This document shows, piece after piece, positions 1 through 11,000 of a DNA stretch of 64,000 nucleotides. How positions within the stretch are numbered: position 1 is the stretch's first letter; every line of letters begins with the position of its first letter. Origin of the DNA: Apostichopus japonicus (lineage: Eukaryota; Echinodermata; Holothuroidea; Aspidochirotida; Stichopodidae); contig NC_092574.1 of assembly GCF_037975245.1 (NCBI RefSeq), positions 21,351,713-21,415,712 of the forward strand. Reading direction: 5' to 3'. Made by a program: the position numbers and the translations under genes. The notes under the pieces were generated by a model. The model searched no databases and had not been told where the DNA came from. It was given only the letters and a program-made list of their open reading frames with translations.

Positions 1-60
1 ACAACAGAAACAGCAACACACCAATACAACATCAACAAAAACAACATCAAGACAACTAAC

Positions 61-3000
61 CTTCCCCTTCTTTCATAATGAACTCCACAGGGTTAAGGAG
101 GCCTGACCTTGAGTCAGGAGGTGTCACTAGTACTGCTTTAACATTCTTCAACCTCGGATCAGTATGCTGTACCTCTAAAAAATTCTCCGGTATATACTTT
201 AAATCTTGACACAAAAAAAGGGAATCAATTAAGGAAAAAAAAAAATTACCCAAAAATAACTTTGTACACCTTGATATTAACTGTTTGTATATTGTACTTT
301 CATGCCTAGCTTCAAAACAGTATGAGTAGCATGAACTTTAATGTTTCTATCAGATGAAGGTTAGGAACTGTTCCTACTGTCAATACGATTGCTTTAAAGC
401 ATGATTTGATAGGACAATATACAGTGGTATTAGCATTAGAAACTTTTCACAACTGGCTGAAATGTGCATAAATCTATTACATTTCTATAAACTAATATTG
501 CACTGCCATACCACCTAAATGTTACTACGACAAATCAAGAAACAAGGCAACAGAAGAATTTTTTTTTTGCATTTTATACAAGTTTGTAGACCTCCTTCGG
601 GGGATTGTAACATGAATGTTTAATTCTCAGCATGAAAAACCTTTATTTGACATTCTAGCATATGCTCAATACTGTTGACCTTAGACCTCAGTAAGGATTA
701 CTCATATATCAGAGAAAACAAGAGTACCCTAATCAGGGTCAAATCAATGGGTTTGCAAAAAAAGAAGCAAAGGCTTGTCTTTATATCACACATTTTCTAC
801 CAGTTCTAGAAGTATAGTGTAGAAGCATTACATAACCTCACCCACATGTTATTCGTAGTTACAGGAAAATATAGTCAAGCCAGGGTATCGAAGGGGGGGG
901 GTGGCTTTACAGAATGTGAGCACAACAATCTTAACCTCCACATGCTTTAATGGGAACAAGACTCAATCTTCATACTAAACGAATTGAAGAGAGAGAAATA
1001 ACTTAATTATTAAGTAAATACAATCACCCCTAACCTTGACCCACCCCCTAATGTTTGTCTCCATCTGGCCTTTTCTTTCTCTAGCTATCCAATATATTCA
1101 TATTTGAAGTAATTGTTAAATCTTCATATGCAACATCTACCTGTCTACTTGGGTCACGATCTTTTCTATCTAACAGAACATAGAATTAAACTAAACTACC
1201 CTGTGTACACACCATTGGGTAAACAATTCATCGACAGCCTTTATGTGTCCCTCAGACAACAGTACATTTTAGCTGATGATGAAACTTCTTTCTTCCTAAA
1301 GAAGTCTCTGTTTACCTTGAAAATGTCAGACTCACTGATAAAGGAGAACAAAGTAAACAGGCTGTTTGATTAAATTTCCTATTCCAATAAGAAAGGGGAG
1401 TATTCTATTCTTTCCCCTTTCTATGAAAACAGCCTAAAAAAAAATACAATTTGAGTATAAAAGGATCCTTCTCAATTATCTTCATTGTAAAGAATGCTCT
1501 TCTTTCTGATAAAACAGGGTTGGCATGAGATCTATTTCAACTTGACCGTTATCATAAACAGCATCTTTCTTTAATGAAGGTCAAGCCTTTTTGATCATTC
1601 AACATGATAAACAATGATCGGACAGGGGAAATACTTAAATTTCCACTATCTTAACACGTAGGGAGCATTAAGTCCCTCCAAGGAGAGCCAGAATAAATAA
1701 AAACTTTATCCTCGTTATCTGTATGATGTATTTAGGTGCTAACAGTGAGCAATCCCAACCTTCATCTTTGGCTACTGAAGGAATCTCTGTAACGAACAAC
1801 TCCCCAAACACAGCAGAGAAGAAACTTTGTTCCATTTCGGAGATATCAAAGTAGTTCAAAAGTCCTGTCTTCGAGCTGCCATTTTGTAAATATGTGACGT
1901 ATTGTCCCACATTTAAATCATTTATGTTTCATATCTTCAATATATATATTTTCAATGTTGACAGTTTTGGACACTGAGACCGATGTCATCATTAGGTCAT
2001 GTAGAGTGCTTCAATATTTTACGTTCAGTATTTGCAATATTCAGCATTTGCAAAAATCTATCAAATGTTAAGATAGGAAAACAGAGTGATTTAAAGCATG
2101 TGAGGCTCGATGATGTCATATTTAGACTTGATCAAAGTATTCAACCTCATATGTGAAGAAACATTAAATCTGTAATACCTCTCAAGTGGAATAAGGTTTC
2201 TCTTGACTGTTTGGGGCAGTTGTTGATTGACACTAATGGTCGTGTTTGTGTCTCCTTTTACCAATATTTAAACCCTACGCATGAAAAAAACGATGCTATA
2301 GTATGTCTGCTGACCAACGAAAATATGTACGCCTTTAATTCTGCTGGTTATACCTGTATTTTCTAGTAGAGAATTGTTAGCCAATGTGTGATGTAAAGTT
2401 CTTGACTTTTTGAAGCAATACTTGTTTCACATAAAGGTGACCGTGTTTTCACCTTGTCTGTGTTTTGGTGTTAAAGGATACTTGTAATTCCATAATGACT
2501 TGCTCTTTCCTGAAGCTCTTCCAACTGTTCGTTATCTCTGACCCCGAAACCGTAGACGGTAGAGTTGAATGAGTCGGTCAGGGTAGCAAGATGAGCAGTG
2601 GTTAGTCCTGACCCGACCCCCACATGGATGACATCGTCTCCTTCACTTATGAGTGGAGTCACTGAATGGGGTCCTAGGCAGCACACCTTGTCCTGGAAGG
2701 GATAAAACAAAGCAAACGTTAACCCTAGAGGAAAGTCATCTTGTGTCAATGTCAATTTTGAAAACCTAATGAGACTTTGGTTCTCTCTTGCATTCTGCTC
2801 CAACCAATCTCTCTGGTTTGTACATCATTTGAACCAATCTCTCTGGTTTGTACATCAATTGAGAACACCCTCCCCCACCCACTCACCCACCTATCCCCTG
2901 TCTGGATCATCCATACAAATAAGAAAACACACATTTCCAAACTGTAAACCACCCCTTCCTCCCATCCCCTACCCCCCCCCCACACTGCCAACCTAAAGAC

Positions 3001-6000
3001 AAAGATCAACTCATTGGGCAATGTTTAGACCCAGTTTCTGGTCACCCAAACAATATCAGCGATATTTGATTACTTGGATGATAAGGTGTCCTCCTTTCAC
3101 TAGGTCCGTCTCCTCCAGTCTTTCCCTGCTCCCTGCAGGGAACGCCACCACATCTGAACAGTTCTCATCCTGGAGGAAACCGTCGTCATGGAGACGTTCT
3201 ATACTTGACACCCTACTGTAGCCTTCTTCCCTCAGAGCATCCACTGCCTCTGGTACGCTACATGAGGAAAACACAGCAAACAGGCATGTTTAATGGTGAC
3301 GATACCGGCAATGTTTGCATTTAAGCTGGAAAACATCAAGCCAGTAGAAATATCCTGATAGTTTTTTCATTCTCCTTTCCATTTTTTTCTGGCTTTACAT
3401 CTTTACTACTTTGTTTTCTTGAACTTTGACCTTGCTGGTATTTACCAAGGGAAGTCTACATGCAAGGGAATTCTACATACCAAATATGGACTTCCATCCA
3501 ACCAAAACAATACTTTGTGAGTTATTGTGTAATACAAATATTTTCAGACTGTGACCTCTGTTGTGGCCTCTTTTGTATTTGAGAAATGAATAAAATCCAT
3601 GTGCGACTCTACTCAGACACCGTGTCAAAAAAGGAAGACTTCTTCGGCAGCTGCCAAAATCCCATCAGCAAGGCTGAATCGATATCAAATGGTAAGGATT
3701 ATCAGCTACAGACCAGCAGTGCCTACTGTAAGGAACAACTGTGGAGAACAAAATATTATATCCTACGCAGCCATACTGCAGAGATGCTGTGTTCCCCTTC
3801 AGCATCCTGCTATTGGCACAGTGCCTTACCTATAAGTGCATGACAAGAAGTCTGGTGTTTAAAGCAGCATTTTGCGATTTGTCGCCGTTTTCCTCTTTTT
3901 TGATAAGTCCATCAAGTTTTTTACATATATATCAATCACAAAACAGCAAACTATGATATTAGCTAAATTTTTTCCCTGCCAAAAGCGTTAATTGGCTAGT
4001 AATTAAGGACATTTGCAGATAATGAGAAAAGTGTCCTCCGACAATTTATACATTTAATATTAACCGCATACAGTTCCCCCAACCCACCAGTTTGAATTCA
4101 ACCAATCAGAGATGCAGGTTTAGTTATGAGCTGTTGCTAAAAATAGATTCAAAACGTCGAGTTGGTAACTTGGTACAACCAGCGAGCTGGACTCTAACAG
4201 CTCCCTGGTACAACTGCCATCTAGACAATCTACACAAATCAAGCATGGTGTTGTATTACGTATTGGCCAATGACGTTCGTAGCTTTTAAATATTCATATT
4301 ATGGGCTAGGTTTATTTGGATCCCAACGGAAAATATCTTCGAGAAAAACAAAGTTGAGGCAAAATGCTGCTTTAACAAGACTGTGTTTTCACAACTTACC
4401 TGATTCTGAGTTGATTTATCCATGCGTAGGTCGGTAGCTGCACGCCACATTCTTCTCGCTCCCTGACTTTCACAGGTAATAAATGCTCTATGCTTCGTGC
4501 CTGGAATTTGATACGATTCCTAGCGAGGGCAGCATTTAATCTGACCAGGTGTTTGTTGAGATCTTCCTCGATCTCCTGTATGTACGGAATGGTCGACTCT
4601 AAGCCCATCTGCCGACGTTTCACAAAATGCCTTTGCATCATGTTGCAAAGGATGACCATTATGGGTTGATGATTTTCATCCGGCTGGGTAAAAAAAATTG
4701 CCAAATTTGCACCAGATGGACGATCAATCTTATACTAAGTGCAATGTTACTTGATACAATGAAATTATTCTAGGACCCAAGATCCCCACCAACTTTTTAA
4801 TATACAATACTTACTTAGATTATATATCTGCCTGTATGTCTGAACTTTGAACCCTTCCCTCACCCACCCCTTATCTCTGCTCCCCCAAATCCTCACCAAT
4901 CATCAATTTGTTAATACACAATACTTACTTAGATTATTTCTCTGCCTGTATGCCTGTATTTTGAACCATTGTCCTCACCCCACCCCTATTCTCTGTCCTC
5001 CCCCATCCCCCCCCAAAAAAAATATCAAACCCAAAGAAAACTTGACACATAGACCAACCCTTTCATAACCACTGTGGTTTCCTGTCTACTTAGCATGTCT
5101 ATTGTATAAGAGCATATAGCAGCAAATTATTTGGCCATTTAATGTTAAGGTAAATTATAACCCAACTACCCCCATAGCAGCTTAGAATAGGAATATTTTA
5201 TGTCTATAATTTGAAGAAATGAAAAGCAGACAGTAGCTCTAAAACTCACGCTACACGAGACATTTCCAACGACTGCGAAAGTTTCATCACCGTCATGAGA
5301 ATTGAAAGTACAAATGTTCTACACTTAACATCTTGCATTTAATCACATCATCATCCAACCCTGTAAGTTTATACATTACTATGATCTTATGAATACCAAA
5401 AGTATCAAAATTGGATACTTACGATCATGTCGTAACTATAGTAACCACTATCCAAAAGAATTTCTTCTAAAAGTGCTTGATCTGGAAAGAATCAGATTGC
5501 AGAATTATTCTAAAGTTCTAAGGTTCAAGAACTGTACAATATGAGCATTGTAACATGTCAGATGCCAAGATTAAGATTGGAACTAAACACCTTATAAAGA
5601 AGCTTATTAACAAAGAAGCATATATATCGCATTTCAAGTTGAAAAGTTTGTTTACATTCCATGGTGAAGCTTTGATAGGAAAAGGGTCAAATTTATAAGT
5701 AAGAATTAGAGCATAGGAAATTTACTGTAATCTACAAAACGCTGGGTGTGTCTTAAAGCTCCACATTTTCAAATTTGTTGAAATATTCAAAGATTAATTG
5801 ACCAAAAGTTTTTTTTCCTTCCTTCCATCAAAAAGATTCCTATTAAAGGAATGTATCACAGTTCTTGATGCATGTTTGCTTGCATTCTATGATGAAATTT
5901 GGACGAGAAAATAAATTTGTATTAAGTTTACCTGTGCCAAAAGTTGCTATAATCTTAAGGTAATGGGCATCTTTAAATCTCAACTTTTTCAAAACTTGTG

Positions 6001-7873
6001 GATATAATACTAGGATTAATTCATTACTTTTTTGTCTGCTTGTGTTGGAGTGCCACTTCCTCCATGTCTGAAAATGTAGTGTTTTGCCTCAAGATATAAA
6101 TGCACTATGTAAACTATAAATGCTATGTATCTCAGGTAATGATTTAAAGGTATGCTGTATTGGCCCCAAATATGCTAGATATTCAAATATGGTCACCTTT
6201 GGTCAAAATTCTAAAGCTGTTTTTTGAGGAAATATTCCTCACTAGGACATCCAGTCATCTTGTGTGTTCCTCAAAAATGTCTGAGAACAATTTGGAGAGT
6301 ACTGTAAAGACCTCCAAGAAAGTACTTTTTGAAAACTTCTAGCAATTATAGCGTGCTACAATTTGGGGCCTATACTGACAACCTTTAAGTGTTCAAAATT
6401 TTGTGTCACAGTTTTGAAGAAGTACTCTGAAGTTTGTCTCTTATTAAAAAACTATAGTTCCTGTGCATTTGTATAGAAATTTGCAGATATTTTGTTGCAT
6501 TTTGTGATGCAACATGATAACTATATATTCCCTGTATCTGCTAATAAAACCTTTGCACAGACAAACAATTCCCTTTTCACAGCTGTCTGGAAAACACAAT
6601 TCCTGTAATCTCCAATCTGTATAATCAGTAGTTCTGTAAATAAGGGAAGTAAGGTAAAGCACTAATTTCCAAAATTCCTAGTACCACATATTTTTCATAT
6701 CTTTCTGAAAGTCTTGGAATTATGAGATTAACCTTTTTTTCTTAAATTACTTTGTTGATCAGTAAATGTTACATTTCTATACTAAAAAATTTAAAATCGA
6801 TGGTAAAACTTAACATAAAATAGCTGTAAAGTTATCACAAGTTTAATTATATATATATATATTAGAAATAAAATTATAACAAAATACTTGCACATGAAAT
6901 AATCTGAACCATGTATGTCACACCATAATTAAAATTTAATAGCAGTAGCACACAATGTGCTACAAGTGGTTAAAAACAAGTGTTAAATCCAACAGCTCTG
7001 CTTGACATTATCTCATATATGTTCTACTGCAACTCAATTAGTGCTTCCTACATCATAGTTTGTCCTCTCTGGCAGTCTTTTCTCTTGAAACATGGCAGGA
7101 TATTATTTCATGGAACATGAATAAAAATCTCCTCCAAAGGATGAGACACAAGCCGGTCAAAAGTTAAAATGCTTAGCATTCTAAAATAGCCCTCTCCCCC
7201 CCCCCAAAAAAAATCCTCTGATGGTTGAGATTGTTCAAATTCTCTTACAACAATCTCTAGTCAAAACTACACACCAATTTTTTTCTAAATGAGAATGTAA
7301 AATGTTGAAAAGAATTTTAACAAGAAGATTAAAGAAAAAAAAATTAAAATATATTAACAATATATCTGCATAGCCATCAAATTACTACCAATACAGTTTA
7401 GCTTTATAATATTAAAAAATCACTTATGACATATATTCTGGGGCAAAAATTTAACATTTTGAAAAACGAAACTTCAACTCACATTTTAATGTCGAAAAAG
7501 CAAGATCGTAGATTTGTTTCTTCAAGGTGTCATTTTTCACTGGAATTTTGACAGGATCGTAACTGTTAGTTTCTGCATTTTTATCCACGAGTAACTTGTC
7601 CGACTTAAATCCAGGACTGAGGCTACCGAAGAGTAGCCCAGCGTAATGGTAGATGACATGAGCGACCGACGTAGAATCGTTCTCCAAGCTTTCCGCTAGG
7701 GAGTCCATGGCGCTCTCCGATATGCTGTTTCCCAATTCCAAGCCTGTCGGTAGAGGGGGTCCTCCCGGGGTCTGAGACCTCCCCTGCTTTTGGAACTGAT
7801 CTGGCGACGAATATGAGTGTCTCGTCTCCATAGTCAAGCCATGGTTTAATAATCTTTGCCTAACCAATGCCAT
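61..7873 (-). CDS. NSUN7: NSUN7-like putative RNA (cytosine-5) methyltransferase, 5' part (3' end outside window)
   Basis: Six coding exons read on the minus strand: 7873-7483, 5481-5423, 4683-4400, 3257-3074, 2692-2482 and 204-61. All junctions are GT-AG and the phases match. The start is the ATG of MALVRQ; the frame is open upstream but offers no earlier ATG. Spliced residues such as AFSTLKYQALLEEILLDS, ALARNRIKFQARSIEHLLP, LPTYAWINQLRIS and LLNPVEFI match human NSUN7 as I remember it, exon by exon. Residues near 2640 (VGVGSGLTTAHLATL) fit the SAM-binding motif I of Rossmann methyltransferases. The last exon in the window carries motif IV, where this protein reads TPPDSRSG and lacks the family cysteine. 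The gene continues past position 1, so the motif VI catalytic cysteine cannot be judged. In mammals NSUN7 is linked to sperm motility. Family assignment is strong; activity is unknown. Confidence 0.88.
205..2481. other. NSUN7 intron 5, non-coding
   Basis: A 2.3-kb intron between matching splice sites. It contains an 80-codon open frame on the minus strand (1910-1668) that lacks splice context and homology I can recognise, and an 8-9 base G run near 895. I see no gene here. Confidence 0.5.
2802..2861. repeat. 30-bp tandem duplication in NSUN7 intron
   Basis: Two adjacent copies of a 30-bp unit containing CAATCTCTCTGGTTTGTACA, differing at about two positions. Confidence 0.7.
3863..4371. mobile_element. 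TTAA-flanked MITE in NSUN7 intron
   Basis: The left end AGCAGCATTTTGC (from 3863) is repeated inverted as GCAAAATGCTGCT (to 4371), and both ends are flanked directly by TTAA (3859-3862 and 4372-4375). The element is 509 bp and has no convincing coding capacity. TTAA duplications and 5'-AG termini suggest a Kolobok-like non-autonomous element; piggyBac also uses TTAA but usually starts with CCC. It ends 28 bp downstream of the splice donor of the NSUN7 exon at 4683-4400. Confidence 0.75.
5484..7482. other. NSUN7 intron 1, non-coding
   Basis: Apart from the TTAA MITE, this AT-rich intron holds two diverged copies of an approximately 70-bp sequence (near 5751 and 5968), a short (TA)n run at 6848-6862, and nothing that looks coding. 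Confidence 0.5.
6148..6384. mobile_element. TTAA-flanked MITE in NSUN7 intron 1
   Basis: A 237-bp element. The left end starts AGGTATGCTGTATTGGCCCC and the right end, read in reverse, starts AGGTTGTCAGTATAGGCCCC. It is flanked by TTAA at 6144-6147 and 6385-6388. There are no real open frames. The termini (5'-AGG) resemble those of the other TTAA elements in this window. Confidence 0.65.
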
Positions 7874-8045
7874 TATCTTCTGTTTATACACAGCCGCGGC
7901 TTATGTTGATAATGCACTCAATGAGAGATGCTTCTACACAGTGACAGATTATCGATAACCACCGGTTGTTGGTTTGCAGTAACTGTTCACGGCTACACGT
8001 CACCTAGCACTGTCTGATGATATCTTTGCTTTTCAAGCAAGTGTG

Positions 8046-8059
8046 GTTGCCTAGGTAAC
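8046..8059. promoter_or_regulatory. RFX X-box upstream of NSUN7
   Basis: GTTGCC-TA-GGTAAC fits the RFX X-box consensus (GTNRCC, 0-3 bases, RGYAAC) exactly, with a 2-base spacer. It lies 173 bp upstream of the NSUN7 ATG. RFX factors drive ciliary and spermiogenic genes, which fits the known role of NSUN7 in sperm. The motif is seen directly; its function is inferred. Confidence 0.6.
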
Positions 8060-8060
8060 C

Positions 8061-11000
8061 GGCCAAGCTAGTTAGCCTCATTGTTTGCTCTGTGGAGGGA
8101 GAGAGATAGAATAAACACTGTTATAAGGACGGTTACGGAAAAACCTTGCCATTAGAAAGGTCGCTTTAATGACGAGAGTCCGTCAGACTTTTTCATCAAA
8201 AATCGCTCAAAAGTGCCCACTGTTTATTTAATTCATATACGAAATGTAGGACAGAAGTCTCTCTTACAACTGACACAGGGAAAACGAATCAATACTCATT
8301 TCAATGCTCAGTCAGATCAAGTTACAATCTACGATACTTGACAGGTTTAAATATTTGTGCAATGACAACAGTCGCTGCACGGTCTCAACAGCTTTACTCA
8401 TCATATTAAACAAGTACAGTTGTTCACTTGTCAAGTTGAAGTCACAAAACATGGAGTGCCAAACAGGACAAATCGTTTACATAAATTTGTAATACAATCC
8501 CAGCTGAATCTGACGACAAAAGGGTCACTTTTTTCGAGGACTGGTCAAGATGCTTTTAAATCTTCTTGCATGAGCAAGGCCTAGACAAACAAATAAAGAA
8601 TACACTTACTCCCTATAAAGGCCTCATTGTCCTTTGCAGTCTTGACAAAACTTAAAAGAGTATGGCAATAATGGTATTGTTTAATATGGTCACTATTGTA
8701 TTTACAGTCAGTATTATTCTCCAAGCCAACAAAAGGTATGCTGTAATTATTCCCTGGGCATCACCTTCTTTGTCACACACTGAGATATCAAACTGTAGGT
8801 GAACCAATGGAAACTTCCCTGTTACATACAATAATCTAAATACAGCCAAAAAAAAAGTACCACCTGTTGAAAATAATTGATGGCAGTTAAAAATCAATTA
8901 AAATTTTATTATTCCCCAAACATAATCAAATGAATCAGCTGCACTTTGTAAATCAAATCCTCTAGTCTGACTCTCAAACTTTGGGGGTTTCATATGAGAA
9001 ATAGGTCAGTTCTTGTAAAGAGCAAAGCATATGGTGACTTTATGAAGCTACTCATATTTTTTGTTTTGGTATAAAATTCCCCTTTATATCATTAAATAGT
9101 AAAACAGAATTCAGCAGGCTTAATGAAACCTTGCTTGCCACATCTTGCAGGATACAAGAACATTAATACAAACTGTGCGCAGACATTGCTTGTACTTAAT
9201 AAGTTGGATATGCATGTAAACAGTACTAAACATGTACTAAGTGTGAAGTCCTTTTTTTCAACTTAATGAGGCTATTGTGATTACAATGGTTTCACACAGA
9301 GACCTGTTGACGCCAAATTTGCCATTGACCACTGGCAGAAAACAATACGTGTCTTGTACTTAAAGGTGGATTCACATAACCAATATGAAATTCAACCAAA
9401 CCTCGCTTTTTAGTTATCATATTTACAACTACCTGTTTGCTCCTACTTAGCAATTTACATATTTCTAGTCACTTAAAACTACACACTTGGGAAAGCATCA
9501 CCCTAACTGTATTTTGAATTTCTTTGGAAAAAATCACTACTTGGAGAGTATGTCGAAGCATTTCGGAATATTTTCATTTCATTTATTTCGTCTATACATA
9601 AGAACCATAGAAAAAAATGGTTTAGTATAAACAGGACACTAGAAAAACAATAGTAGTTTATCGAGCTAGCGACCAAAAATATATAGAAAATGTATGTTCA
9701 CAACCCTCTTTGAAAGTTCTAGTTATGGTCACTCCAAGTGACTGAATTGCTTAAACATGTCATCAAAAGGTACTGTCACTGAACTCATTGTCTTTCAATT
9801 TGATAATTAGATCACAGTTCAATTTAGTTTGTCTGATAAAACAGAAACACTTCTCTCTTCCATTCATGTTCAACCAAGAAGAAGCAGACACTCATCAATG
9901 TTGTATGGACTACTGTATACATAAGTACACAAACACCGCAGTGTTACCTCTCAGTAAGCAAATGCAAACTGTTTGCTTCAACAAGATCAGTAAACAATTT
10001 CAACAAAACATCTGTGTACACGGATTCTTCAGCTCTAAGGTCGAAAGCTCTGAAGCACAAGAACTACCTGGACAGGTGTCCACATTTTCTATCCAAAAAA
10101 ATGGAATGTTTTAATCTTACGACTGAGAGGACTGATCTCAATCAATAAAATGCAATAACCGTCACCATCCTTGGTTCCTACTTCATCTGTTAAAGGAAAA
10201 TGTTGTTTTTCCAAGTAAAGGTAGCCACTGTACTATCATCTAATCTTGTACAACACTGAGAAATACATCAGTAAGCTTCTGAACACCCAAAGGCATAATG
10301 ATAGTGCTTCCTCAAGAATGCTCTTTGGTTCCTTAACTAAGCCCTGTTCTTCAGCTATTTGCTCTCTTTAATGTTTGCTCAACTGATTTTAAACTTACCT
10401 TGCTGCTCAGAAGAAGAAATCAAACACTAGATGGCTGACTGAAAATCAAACTAATGAGCAGCACTATTCATCAAAGCAAAGTAAAGGCCAATTCCCATAT
10501 GAGCCAGTGGACTAGCTTCTTACTGCGATAGTACTCGTCCAATAAACAGGCCCAGTCTGAGATTGAGTTGAACCTAACATGACCATATGTGTTGTCAACA
10601 GGTATACACATTAAACACAACACACCATCCCATGCAGAATGAACCAAATTGGACGATTTTTCTTTTCATTTTTTTTAATTATGCTGTCCGTCTATGAATG
10701 ATTTTTTGGCCAAAAAATTTTCTGATTATTACTTTAGGCATATAGGTATAAATGTATGAGTGACAGTTGCTTTTGCAAACTTATATTCTGAATGCCCAAA
10801 ACTGGTTGGATCTAAGAAGAGTTGAATTTGATTAATGGTAGATATTTAGCAAATTATCTTGAAGTGAAGACCAAGTGAGGAAAGTTTCGAGAAAAAAAAT
10901 CACCAAGAAATGAGGGAAGCAGATTTGGCTATTTTTAAGCTTGTTTACAAAAATTTTAAACAAATAGGTGAACTGTACTACACAGTATATTAGGAAACTT

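Noticed and set aside
5250-5291. Possible extra NSUN7 exon on the minus strand (CGCAG acceptor, GTGAGT donor)
   Set aside because: The flanking exons (ending 5423 and starting 4683) join in phase 0 and align to human NSUN7 without a gap.
9788-10114. 108-codon plus-strand frame in the intergenic region
   Set aside because: No domain, no splice sites in support, composition like the surrounding non-coding DNA.
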